Shown in pieces: positions 33,176-42,989 of a DNA stretch of 64,000 nt. Location of the stretch: NCBI GenBank assembly GCA_025618425.1, contig CM046835.1, forward strand, positions 15,849,020 through 15,913,019, in the 5' to 3' direction. How positions within the stretch are numbered: position 1 is the first letter of the stretch; each line of letters opens with the position of its first letter. The stretch comes from Heliocidaris tuberculata (Eukaryota; Echinodermata; Echinoidea; Camarodonta; Echinometridae). The notes below the pieces were generated by a model, which saw only the letters and a list, made by a program, of their open reading frames with translations, had not been told where the DNA came from and did no database searches. The position numbers and the translations under genes are program-made.

Positions 33176-34395
33176 ATCTGACCGCTAGAGTAAGCCCTAT
33201 ATTTTTAAACATCTCATAATACGAAAACTTGCAGCAGTGCCATCCAGAAGGACACGTGCCCGAGCATGCGAGAGTAAAATACATGTAAAAATGAAAATGA
33301 ATGAAAATGTGACTTTTGTTGTTTAAGTAAAAGAGCACGCCGAAACTTTATTCTAACCCCCCCCCCCCCCCCCGCCACCTCCCGCCAGAAAATACTGGAT
33401 CCGCCTATGCTGAAGCAGGATCTGTCTTTTCTTTTTTCCTTTCCCTTTTTTTTTTTGGGGGGGGGGGGGTTGGAGGGGAGCCTACAATGCCCAACATAAC
33501 TACGACAAGTAAACAAAACTTGGCCGGGGAAGGAACATATGGACCCGGGCATATGGATCCCGGGGGGGCCACTCAGGTATATTGGTCAGGCCCCTAAAGG
33601 TCCGCCATCTTGTCGGGGTCCATTAGAAGGCCCGATAAGCACTTTGCATAATTCATGAGCGTAAATGCATGATTCATTTTGTAAGATGCTCCCCGAGAGT
33701 AGCATTTGTTTGTACGCGGTATGAAACACATTACGCGCATCAGCTTAGAGCATGCGCAGTGAGAAAGGTCAAATTCAGTAATATATGCATTTATGGTAAT
33801 GTATTCATCGCTTCAACGTACAGATTCGGCGAATCAGCGTCGGTAATTTCTAATTGTGGCAGACGGCGCTCGGTCAATGCACTTTAATTGTAATCGATCT
33901 CCGAATTAAAATATATCGCTTTGCAAATTTGTAAACAAGTAAATAAAGCTAAAAATGTAACCGGACAGACCGAATCAAATCTAATCATGGATACAGATAA
34001 TGTAAAAATAAATGTAAAGTACTTGGCACGTCACCAGTGGCATAAGTCTCTTTTCTTGTTGATATAATTAATACCGGTGAATATATTTATTCAATATGCA
34101 TAAAGGATAATGATAAATAAGTACATAAATGATACATAAATGTACAATGAAATTTAAAAAAAAAAAAAAAAAACTCTTGCAGTGTAGGATTTTTTTTCAG
34201 GGATGGTTTTCATAACAGAAAGGATAATCTTCATTTGGGGGTGAGGGGATGGGGTCTTTAGTTAATTGAGATTTTTTCTTTAACCTTTTAGTTAGTCTTG
34301 ATGTAAATGATTTTTTTTTTTTTGATGATATAAGTGTACGTTTGTTCTTTTTTGGAAGGGATTTTTCCTCCCCGACTTTTCTTCCCATTTTTTTT
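33176..34395. other. Intergenic with homopolymer runs and one element end
   Basis: C, T and G runs occur near 33357-33373 and 33448-33469. CGGGGGGGCCACTCAGGTAT at about 33560-33579 is the complement of a word at 41212-41235, so an isolated end of the 39088-41240 element family is present. No gene is seen. Confidence 0.4.
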
Positions 34396-34620
34396 TCTTG
34401 CTTGGCAGAGAATTATGGAGGAAAACAGGTGATACCCCCCCCCCCCCCCCCCCCCCCACTGGGCGTCTTTTTGAGGGCTGGGGAAAAAAGTTACAATTTT
34501 TTATTTTTTTATTTTATTTTTATTTTTTTGCTTGTCAGAGAATTATGGAGGAAAACATCTGATAACTGCCCCCCCCCCCCCCCACTGAGCCCCACTGGAA
34601 CAATTAAAATACCGGGAAGA
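34396..34620 (+). repeat. C-tract array, first block
   Basis: Two successive units of GGCAGAGAATTATGGAGGAA followed by a run of C and then an ACTGGGCG or ACTGAGC word are seen. The unit is the same as at 26555-26995 and 34675-35101. Confidence 0.6.
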
Positions 34621-34674
34621 ATTCTCTTCTGACTTTTAATTTGCATTTGTGAGTAAAATTTATATGTTGCCATT

Positions 34675-35101
34675 CACTAGCGTATCCAAGGGGGCCAGGC
34701 GCAAGGAGGGGGGGGGGGGGAAGTGCCCCCTGACAAGTTTTGAAAAAAAAAAGGTAATCGGGTTTCTGAACAACATTCCCGACATCCCCACTGCGCGACT
34801 TTTGGAGGGCTGGCGAACTATTTTCAGAACTGATAACGTTTTTGTGTGTGTGTGTTTTTTTGTTTGCTTTAATGCTTGTCAGAGAATTATGGAGGAAACC
34901 TGGACCCCATAACATCTGATAACCCCCCCCCCCCCCCGATCCACTGAGCGACTTATGCAGGGCTGGCGAGAAAAAAAAATTCTCGACCCCCCCCCCCCCC
35001 CCCCAAGCGACTTTTGGAGGGCTGGGGGGGGGAATTGTCGCCACTGATAACCCCTTCTTTTTTTTAACCCCTCTTGACGCCAAGGTCCAGATACGCCACT
35101 G
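34675..35101. mobile_element. hAT-like element carrying C-tract units, 8-bp duplication
   Basis: The exact 8-bp word TTGCCATT lies at 34667-34674 and 35102-35109. The ends, CACTAGCGTATCC and the complement of CAGTGGCGTATCT, are inverted repeats. An 8-bp duplication with CAGTGGCG-type ends is characteristic of hAT elements. The interior consists of the GTCAGAGAATTATGGAGGAA, C-run and AGCGACTTTTGGAGGGCTGG units. No transposase is encoded. Confidence 0.75.
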
Positions 35102-35109
35102 TTGCCATT

Positions 35110-36298
35110 CCTTTCCAGCTTTCATCCCTGTAAGTCACCACTCAATCACAAGTCTTATACAATACATTCATTTCCATCAACTTATGATTGTCCATTCCAG
35201 TCAAAGCTTATTGTCTTCACTCTTCCTTTCACATACGCAGGGGTGTCGCTAGAGAATTTTGAATGGGGCAATAGTATAACCGTGCCGAGAAAAAAAAAAT
35301 TCCTACAAATTTCCAACAATGAAAAAGTAAAACTGAAGTTTATATTTTTATATATTTTTTGACATGCCAAAATACTGACAGTTTGAAACATTACAAATAT
35401 TAAGGTGTATTACCATCCGCCACCCCAGGGGTGCATCCAGGATTTTGTAAAAGATGGGGCACACATTTGCAGAAAATTCTCTGACAAGTTGAAAAAGGTC
35501 ATTTCAAAGGAGGCGGGGGGAGGGGTTCAATCTTGAAGTTGTATACTGAAGGTATGTACCTCTGTATCAAGGGGGGAATAGGCCGGAAGTGCCCCCTAAA
35601 TCTGATACTGCCCTCCTTCCACCCTCCCCCCCCCCCCCTCGAGCGATACCACTGCTTTTTCTTTCATTTCTTATCTTTCTCATTCCATTCTAACTCTGGC
35701 TTACCTTTCACACAAACTTTGCATGTAACATTTCTAGTTATGGAACCCCTGCCCCTCCTCCCCCCCCCCCCCCCAAAATCTTTGAATACTCTATGAACAT
35801 TGTCACTAAAATGAGAATTCAAGTTAGAATTAAAAAGCTCTCAGAATATGTAAATGTTTAAGGTAACTAGATGACTTTCCATCCCCTTAACATGATATAA
35901 GAGATGAACTAAATCCTTTTTTGTTTTTGTTGTCTATTTAATAACAATAAATATCAATTCAAATAAGTTTTTTGAAAAAAAAAAGAAAATATTGAAATTG
36001 AACATCCTTGCAGAAGTCTAGTGGTAAGTCAAACTTTCATATCACTTACTAGTGTATCATTGAATGAATATTCAGTTTTTCTCACAAGTTCTCAAGCAAT
36101 TTGCATATCAACTGTTTCATTCTATTATACTGTTGAAATGGTCACCAACTTAATGTTAAATTTCATTAAATTTCATTCAGCTGAAGGCACTTATTTTTTA
36201 GAATTTCAGCAAATGCAATATTCAAACAAAAATCCTCCAAATCAGAAACCCTTGTTAGGGATATCTGTATTTTGTTATTCTGAATGAAATCCCTAACT
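35110..36298. other. Intergenic, C-runs
   Basis: C and G runs occur near 35624 and 35760. A donor-like GTAAGTC at 36021 follows an acceptor-like CATCCTTGCAG by only ten bases and is ignored. The 3' UTR of the minus-strand gene at 36299 should extend into this stretch; no clear polyadenylation signal was chosen. Confidence 0.35.
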
Positions 36299-36887
36299 TC
36301 ATTGCATGTATCCACTCGTGAGACTGCTGATCAAGCTAACAGGAATGAAGAGCTGTAGTGGTAATCCGTAAGTCTGTTGATTGAAAAGAGAAAATAGAAC
36401 AAATTAAAAACTATTAAGGTCGTAAACAATAAGAAAGGACTGCAATGTGCCAGATCTATATGTATATATGCATGAGTCAGACAGAGTGAATATTGCTTGA
36501 TAAAAAGCTATTTTACCCACATTCATTAAAATTAAGTTCTTTTGTAAGCATGAAAATAGAAATGATGAATCCTTATAAAAATTAAATAAAATTCCCATAT
36601 TTGACTAAAAATTCTTTCTCAGGTGAGAGGGAAAGGAAATCACAATAGTTTCAAATAACTTGCTTCCTCTTCAAGTTGTGTACTACTGATATAGGCTTAT
36701 TATATATTTTTTATATTGATATATTTTTCCAAAACTTTTTTTTTTGTGGGGGGGGGGGGAGGGGTATTGCCAAATTTAATTATGCACAGTAAAGGCCTAC
36801 CTCTCCAAGCTTGAGCATGCAGGTCAATATATCTGCTCTTTGTTCATTTCTCCGGATTGTGTATCTCAATGTTCTTTCACCATCCAT
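36299..36887 (-). CDS. 53-residue microprotein, two coding exons, unidentified
   Basis: Reading the minus strand, the acceptor TCTTTTTACACAG opens exon 36901-36801. An in-frame TGA lies just upstream of ATG 36887, so this ATG is the first in its frame. It gives 29 codons (MDGERTLRYTIRRNEQRADI...) to a phase-0 donor GAG|GTAGGC. The next exon, 36373-36299, follows acceptor TTTTCAATCAACAG and adds 24 codons (TYGLPLQLFIPVSLISSLTS...) before TGA. The product has a charged, Arg-rich N-terminal half and a hydrophobic stretch of about 17 residues that could enter a membrane. I recognise no family. Two upstream exons (37409-37505 and 38766 upward) supply a 5' leader. Confidence 0.5.
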
Positions 36888-37408
36888 TGTAAAGAATCAT
36901 GCTGTGTAAAAAGAGGATAAATAAATAAATTTATAAGTGCATGTATAAATGAAAGTAATTTAGAGGTACACATATTTCGCAGAAATACTTGTACTCCACT
37001 AATTCTGACTTTTTTTTTTTGATCTTCTCAAACATCTAAATACATCTAATTCAGATCATAGACCAAAGCTCAAAAGAGACCGTTTTCACAGAATGTATTG
37101 TGAATAAATGTGAAGTGTAATCTTCTCTTTCTTCTCCATGCTTACACACAATGCTGGGCTTTGTTGGTAATGGTTTAAAATGTTTGCATTAAGGACAAGC
37201 TATTAAAAAATCAATGGCAACTAACAAGGGCATCTGTAATATGCTTTTAACTAACACATTTAGGGACCCCTGGAAGCCCTAATTGCTTTTATAGTTCATT
37301 TCCTTGTTTCCTGTTAAATTACAATATTTATGATAATCATAAAATGATTCAAATTACATTATACATGTATAAGTATATAGATACTCAGGAAATGTTCTGT
37401 AAACTTAC

Positions 37409-38830
37409 CTGTAATTTAGGAAGGCTAGATTTCTGCTTCGTCATGTATGGTCAACAGTTTGCGCAATGTTTGAATAACATTTCTTGGGTTCCTTTCCATT
37501 TTGATCTGTTAAAAAAAAAAAAAAATTTAAATGAAAACAGAGTTGTCACTTTTTTAGGTCTTTCTTGTTACAGTCATAGCTACATTGATAATAATTGTTT
37601 TTATCAGGCAAATAAATTCCAATCCATTATTTTTCAAAGGTCAAAATTCAATAATCCTCAGCTATCTTATGTTTATTAAGGTGCATTCAAGCTACATAAG
37701 TTTCTTGGAAAGAAAAAGAAACGGCCTCAGCAACCAAACTTTATAGTGACGTGTGTCTGAAATTTTGAACAGGGATCCCTAAACTGGTTTTAACAACCAG
37801 ACTGAATTTTTGCCCAAAATACATTTGCCTCCACCCCCCCCCCCCCCCCCGCCACAAAAAAAAAAATCATAGTCTATCAGACTCCAGTTAATTTACAGTC
37901 AGTTTAATTGACCAAATGGCATGAATTGAACCAAATATAGTAGATGCAAGTCTTTTAAGAACGAAAAAAGTCAGGCGTGAAAGTGAAGTTGAACAGAGTT
38001 CTTATCAAACATGGTTAGAGATCTACTTTGACTTTGTCCCCCAAGGCCAAGCACAGCTTGCCTTTAGCCCTAGCCAAGTCTACATCTACTCAAGATAGAC
38101 TATCCTTCAGACTTCGGTTTATGGAATAAAATTTCAACAAATATTCTGAGTTCAAAAGAGTAAACCTCGTGTAACATTAATGATTTTATATCAGCACTAA
38201 TTTTGGTCTACATATCTTATCAAAATCATCGACATCTTAGAATCCCACCACACAGTCACAGATTCCAAATCTAACGTTAACAGTAGTCTCGTAGACTACG
38301 TTAGATCAAAGTCCAAATTGGACTAACGAATACGCTTGTGTGCACCATACAGATGAACAACATGAGGAAAAGATTATGGTTATGCAATATAGTCTATCAT
38401 CATTTAGAGTTTAATAACGTTAGATCTGTTTACATCTTCTTAGATCCAACTTGTTTGCATGTATTGAATTTTTGAGGCTGTCGAAAAAGCCACCGCGCCA
38501 GTGGCTGAAACTGACCCGTGATTGCCCGGGTAGCTGTCATGAGCCGCAGCGTGTGAGGACAGCGATCTCCGTGTCAAACTACATCTCGACGATAAATTCA
38601 GAACTGTAATTTCGAGAGAAAATTGTTTCAATCCTTTTTCAACACAACTCTTGTGAATCCTTTTGAAATATAGATAAATTATCATAGATCACCTAGAATT
38701 GTACAAGTTATTTTTATTAATAAACTAAATGTACGAAATTTAATGATAATTTGAGCTCTACTCACCTTGTCCTTTTGAACGAACATCTCTCATTTCGTGT
38801 GGATGACGTCTTGAATATAATCTGCATAAT
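37409..38830 (-). other. 5' leader exons with small open frames
   Basis: Exon 2 (37505-37409) has a strong acceptor (a T run followed by AACAG) and a strong donor (TTACAG|GTAAGT). Exon 1 ends at 38766 with donor GACAAG|GTGAGT; its 5' end is unknown. Joined, exons 1 and 2 carry a 30-codon frame (MRDVRSKGQ, then DQNGKEPKKCYSN...), and exon 2 alone carries a 24-codon frame (MERNPRNVIQTLRKLLTIHD...). Neither joins the main frame in exon 3. They could be regulatory upstream frames or separate small peptides, or the transcript may be non-coding. Confidence 0.45.
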
Positions 38831-39060
38831 TAATAGGTCTTGAATTGACGAAGTTGAGGTCAAGTAAATTTTGATCGATACTATCGAATTATGTACATAT
38901 TCATGACCTAGCATCCAATCAAAGTTTCACAATGAACTGACACGCACAAGAAATATGAATAATGCAACGTATCGGGTGCTTATCGGGCTCTTCAAATGAT
39001 CCGAAAGAGGCGGGGCCTAATTCCATTCGCGTAATGATTTCCGCGCGTGCTGCTTTCCGT
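38831..39060 (-). promoter_or_regulatory. Likely promoter region of the minus-strand gene
   Basis: Upstream of leader exon 1 there is a GC-box-like AGGCGGGGC (39010-39018) and a CCAAT word (about 38910), in DNA richer in CpG than its surroundings. No TATA box was chosen. This is inference from position and motifs only. Confidence 0.3.
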
Positions 39061-39427
39061 CTAGTAAATCTATTATACGTCTATGATATTGGTGTACACA
39101 TGCGCGTCCAAAAAAAAAACGCGTAAAAAGGGGTCTTTTTTTATCCAGGACGCGTAACGCGCGTTACGTGTTAAGGGGTCCGAACACGCCGATTTTCAAC
39201 AAAAAGGGGGTGCTGAACGGAATGCGGCCAAACGCGTTTAGGGGGTCATTTTCATTCCGGCGGCAATTGTACGAACAAAACATTTTTAGGCCGATTTTCA
39301 GGAACTTGAACGCCCTTTGAACAGAAAAACGGGTGTTTGATCTCAATTACAGGAACCTAGGGAGTTGACCCGGGAGTTGAGTTTTCCGCCCGGAGCTGGA
39401 CGTCCAACAACACAATGGCCGGAATTC

Positions 39428-40004
39428 GAGCGATCGCCAATAGGGTAAAAATGCCCGGATGCAGGTATCGGGGTGCGTTTGCTATGTAATGTGGGACAGC
39501 TTTTGTGACCTAGTTACTTCCGGAATCTGACCGGTCGGTGAATGACCCGGCGGCCGTGCATAACCTCTCAAATCAGCTTTCCAAGATACGGCTTTGTCAT
39601 TTAAGTCTCGAACAGAGCCGTCCGCAGCGGGCACCCGCCGTCGCTTTCTGCCGGACGCCTCCCGGTCGCAAGGCTCAATAACGCTGTAACATTCAGCGGC
39701 TCTCCGTACTAGCAATTCCAATTCGAGTTTGCGTTTTCCGTTGCATGGAATGCCTCTTTCTGTCAGAAAAGCTTTCAGCTGCAGAACGGTCATATTCTTG
39801 AAGTCTTGAGAAACGCTCGCCATGACAATTCTACGATTACCTTAACTTTTATTAGATAAGTTTGAAGAAAAATTCCTGAAGTGTGTACCGCGGTTACTGT
39901 AACTTAGCATCCGTATACACCGGAAGTACACAGGTCCCGGAAGTTGAATGAGAATTCGCCAAAAACGGTACATCCGGGCATTTTTACCCTATTGGCGATC
40001 GCTC
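39428..40004 (-). mobile_element. TIR element carrying a SAP-domain exon
   Basis: Exact 34-bp terminal inverted repeats, starting GAGCGATCGCCAATAGGG, occupy 39428-39461 and 39971-40004. Each is flanked by GAATTC (39422-39427 and 40005-40010), which may be a 6-bp target duplication or part of the repeat since the word is itself a palindrome. The interior contains the SAP reading frame. The rest of a full-length coding element is missing, so it is a deletion derivative. Confidence 0.75.
39482..39823 (-). CDS. SAP-domain protein, N-terminal exon only
   Basis: The frame begins MASVSQDFKNMTVLQLKAFL; residues about 11-45 match the SAP helix-extension-helix DNA-binding motif, with the conserved L-x-x-L-K-x-F-L and G-x-x-x-x-G-K-R-K-x-E-L pattern. 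A basic cluster (GRKRRR, residues 58-63) follows. After residue 102 there is a splice-donor-like GAA|GTAACT (GT at 39516-39517), so the last 11 residues before the stop may be intron. SAP exons of this kind occur at the start of large repeated genes in echinoderms, corals and molluscs; that the source gene was transposon-encoded is inference from the flanking TIRs. No partner exon is present. Confidence 0.65.
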   Translation of the reverse strand: MASVSQDFKNMTVLQLKAFLTERGIPCNGKRKLELELLVRRAAECYSVIEPCDREASGRKRRRVPAADGSVRDLNDKAVSWKADLRGYARPPGHSPTGQIPEVTRSQKLSHIT

Positions 40005-40010
40005 GAATTC

Positions 40011-40881
40011 ACAAAGGAGGTTCAATTTAAACCATGGATTATTTAAATTTTGTGGTATAAGTACGCTTGATTTAGCGCATGCACTTACAATGGTCCAATG
40101 CAATGATCCCTGGTAATGAAAGCGTGTGCTTGGCAAAATGCGCTAATTTTACGCTTGTTGCCATGGTTTCGACCATGGACTAACGCAGGTTTAGGTAAAT
40201 TAATTTGCTTAAAGGGGGTACCCAATGCTGAAACAATGTTAGTTCATTTAAAAGATCATGATTTTATTAGCAGAAAATCATCTGCCTTAAGTTTTTTAAA
40301 AATTCGTGTTGCCAGAAAAATCCCCGAAATATGGTAAGACTTCAGGATATTTTGGCCCCTCAGCTGTGTCCCAATTTCAGCTAGGTAACCACAATGACGT
40401 CAAAGTGGTTACCCAGGTTCGCGTATTGCAGATGTGTTGCGCGCTAGACTGTACAAAATGCATTACACCTTGCGCGCATTTTGCTATAATTGCGCGACAA
40501 GGTAACCACTTTGACGTCATTGTGGTTACCTAGCTGAAATTGGGACACAGCTGAGGGGCCAAAATATCCTGAAATCTTACCATATTTCGGGGATTTTCTG
40601 GCAACACGAATTTTAAATTTTTTTAAAGGCAGATGATTTTCTTCTAATAAAATCATGATCTTTTAAATGAACTAACATTGTTTCAGCATTGGGTACCCCC
40701 TTTAAACCTGCGTTAGTCCATGGTCGAAACCATGGCAACAAGCGTAAAATTAGCGCATTTTGCCAAGCACACGCGTTCATTACCAGGGATCATTGGACCT
40801 TTCTAAGTGCATGCGCTAAATCAAGCGTACTTATACCACAAAATTTAAATAATCCATGGTTTAAATTTAAACCTCCTTTGT
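40011..40881. mobile_element. Large palindromic (foldback) element
   Basis: The left arm, 40011-40413, starts ACAAAGGAGGTT and the right arm, 40501-40881, is its complement with high identity, ending AACCTCCTTTGT. An insertion of about 19 bp in the left arm (near 40190-40210) and a few changes separate them. The loop is about 87 bases. TGGCCGGAATTC beyond the left-hand insertion and GAATTCCGGCC at the right suggest that the palindrome originally extended further and was cut by the TIR element. It is non-coding. Confidence 0.8.
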
Positions 40882-41275
40882 GAATTCCGGCCAAAGAATT
40901 TATCCACCAAAGGTGAAGAATATGTCAGTTTGCAAAAGGTGATCTTGAATTCAAGTGGTGTATTTTTCATGGTGGTTAAGTTAATCTTGTTTAGGGAGTA
41001 ATATTTAAGACAAACTTGTTTAGGGGGTAATATTTCAATCAAACCTGTTTAGGGGGGTAATTTCTATGAAAAACACGCGAAATCCTCGTTAAGGGGTAAT
41101 TTTTACGAAAAAAGCACGCGAAATCCTTGTTAAGGGGTGTCTTTTCACCAAAGTATGAAACTTGTTTAGGGGGCATTTTTTAAATCCATGGACACGCATG
41201 TGTGCACCAATATACCTGAGTGGCCCCCCGCCCCCCGGGATATGGATAAGCGCAGTGCAATCTTTCTGTTTTTAA

Positions 41276-41772
41276 AGGGAAAGTTCACCCCGAAGATTAC
41301 TTGAGTTTAAAAAATGCAGAAAAAATAAAGAAAAATATTGGCGAAAGTTTGGACAAAATCCGTTAAAGAATAACAGAGTTATGGACTTTTGAAATTTTGA
41401 TTTTGTGACGTCACATGCGAGCAGCTCCTCCATTATGTAATGTGATAAATATTCCATAAAATACAGTTTTCTCAGAAAATTTAGAATATTTTCGTCTGTG
41501 CATTTGATATATTGTCAGAAATGTTATTCAATACTAGATTCTGAAAAGAAACAATATTAATTTATCGTGGAACGTAAAAAAAATGCGAATATATGGAATA
41601 TTCATTACATGACCAATGGGCAGCTGCTCGCATGTGACGTCACGAATCCAAAACTTTAAATACTCATAACTCTTTTATTATTTGACCGATTTTCATCAAA
41701 CCTTCGCCAATATTTTTCTTTATTTTTTCTGCATTTTTTAAACTCAAGTAATCTTCAGGGTGAACTTTCCTT
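41276..41772. mobile_element. TTAA-flanked element, family C
   Basis: Ends AGGGAAAGTTCACCC and the inverted GGGTGAACTTTCCTT lie between TTAA at 41272-41275 and 41773-41776. Both arms include GCAGCTGCTCGCATGTGACG or its variant, and the subterminal block GGCGAAAGTTTGGACAAAATC. It is a foldback-type non-coding element. Confidence 0.8.
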
Positions 41773-41776
41773 TTAA

Positions 41777-42557
41777 ATCCCCCCAAACAATTAAAGGAAT
41801 CTGAAACTGGATGTAGGCGTACTCTGTATTCTATTTTGATTTTGATTACTAGTAATCAATTAATTTCCATATATACGGTATTAATGTTTTTCTTCAACCC
41901 TTCCAACATTTTGGTACCTGCAATCTTTACCTCCGGGCCTCCATGGTCAAACTTGTTATGAGAAAAGACTATTTTTGTTTGCACGAAACCTCAAAAGACT
42001 GAGTAGTGATATCCGGTCGAGAATGTTTTTGTGTTTTCGAACACAAACAACCGCAGACGATGGTATGCGGATTTTGACCAATGAGAATTCGCCTCCAATG
42101 GCATGCACGTCTTTTACAGCACGTGGAGGTTCACTTCACGGTCGATCTCTGTTTTATAATCATAACAACAACAAGACGGTTTACACATAGTACGATACGC
42201 CCTAGACGTGGACATACGCGCCTAAAACAGTTCGAATTGTTGAGTATGAATGTTATTTAGATTTGTTGAGTGAAAATCAGTAAAATCGAATAATTTTCTC
42301 ATTTTAGGGGAACGCGCATGGCATTTGCTGACATTTTACAAGGTTTGATATGAAAAATACAATGGTTTTCTAAAACCGCACGGATGGATATTGATTATCA
42401 GCGAAGTGATCAGGTCATAACAAACAACATTTTTTCTTTCATTCATCCTTCCTGAAACGTACTGGGATTTGAGCCGTTTCTTTGACGGTATACTCCCATC
42501 AAAAGTACTAAATTTTGAACTATTTCGCCAAATTTCACCAAAGATATCATTGCCAAC
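41777..42557 (+). promoter_or_regulatory. Upstream region of FRAT/GBP
   Basis: A CCAAT word (GACCAATGAGAA, about 42076-42087) and a TATA-like TTTTATAATCATA (about 42151-42163) occur in order ahead of the coding region, and CpG content is raised from about 41990. An in-frame TGA at 42516-42518 separates the coding start from upstream frames. A possible acceptor (TCTCATTTTAG) ends at 42308, so a 5' UTR intron is possible. The transcription start was not determined. Confidence 0.35.
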
Positions 42558-42989
42558 ATGCCGTCTGTGAGTGGCTCTACCTCGGAAGCCCCAGTTCAGT
42601 CTCGGGAAAGCAGTTTTGGGAGCGGAGAAATGGAGGATTTGATGAAGAGAATTACGGACTCGTTGAGATTGAAAGCGAGTTGTAAACAAAAGGTGCATGC
42701 ACAGAGAGGACTGCAACGCACGACGCCTTACACCTTGCCGACTCCAAAGAAATATCTGAAATGCCAGGAACAGTGCAAATATCACAGAAGGAGAAATTCG
42801 TGTGAGAAATCTTGTTCTGATGATCCTCATGAGCTATTGAAAAACCTTCTCAGGGACAGATCACTCATTGCAGAAGCTGTGAAGAGATTGCAGTGTAAAC
42901 TCGACGAAGCATTGCTCACCAACAGAATATCGGCATCAGACTGTGTACCGGTATATGAATATGAAGAGAGTGACTTTGCTTGCAGCTGA
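42558..42989 (+). CDS. FRAT: FRAT/GBP family GSK-3 binding protein
   Basis: The 143-residue product has both hallmarks of the FRAT/GBP family. Residues 19-38 (SFGSGEMEDLMKRITDSLRL) match the conserved N-terminal acidic-helical box, and residues 88-111 (DDPHELLKNL...LIAEAVKRLQ) match the GSK-3-interaction helix of vertebrate FRAT proteins. These proteins bind GSK-3, compete with Axin, also interact with Dishevelled, and so favour beta-catenin accumulation; in sea urchins a GBP has been studied in animal-vegetal patterning. The protein is shorter than human FRAT1/2 because the proline-rich spacer is reduced. The gene is intronless, as in mammals. ATG 42558 has A at -3 and an in-frame stop upstream. 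No frame damage is seen. Confidence 0.88.
   Translation: MPSVSGSTSEAPVQSRESSFGSGEMEDLMKRITDSLRLKASCKQKVHAQRGLQRTTPYTLPTPKKYLKCQEQCKYHRRRNSCEKSCSDDPHELLKNLLRDRSLIAEAVKRLQCKLDEALLTNRISASDCVPVYEYEESDFACS

Larger units (their letters stand above)
39088..41240. mobile_element. Composite nest of inverted-repeat elements
   Basis: The outer pair is ATATTGGTGTACACATGCGC (left) and, inverted, GCATGTGTGCACCAATAT (right). Both shoulders consist of irregular units containing TTTAGGGGG or TTAAGGGGT. Within lie a palindrome (40011-40881) and, inserted in its left tip, a TIR element with a SAP exon (39428-40004). The outer boundary is less certain than the inner ones; a related end occurs alone near 33555. 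Confidence 0.5.

Noticed and set aside
34604..35125. 173-codon open frame on the minus strand
   Set aside because: It is produced by C/G runs and the repeated hAT-borne units; the text is low complexity.
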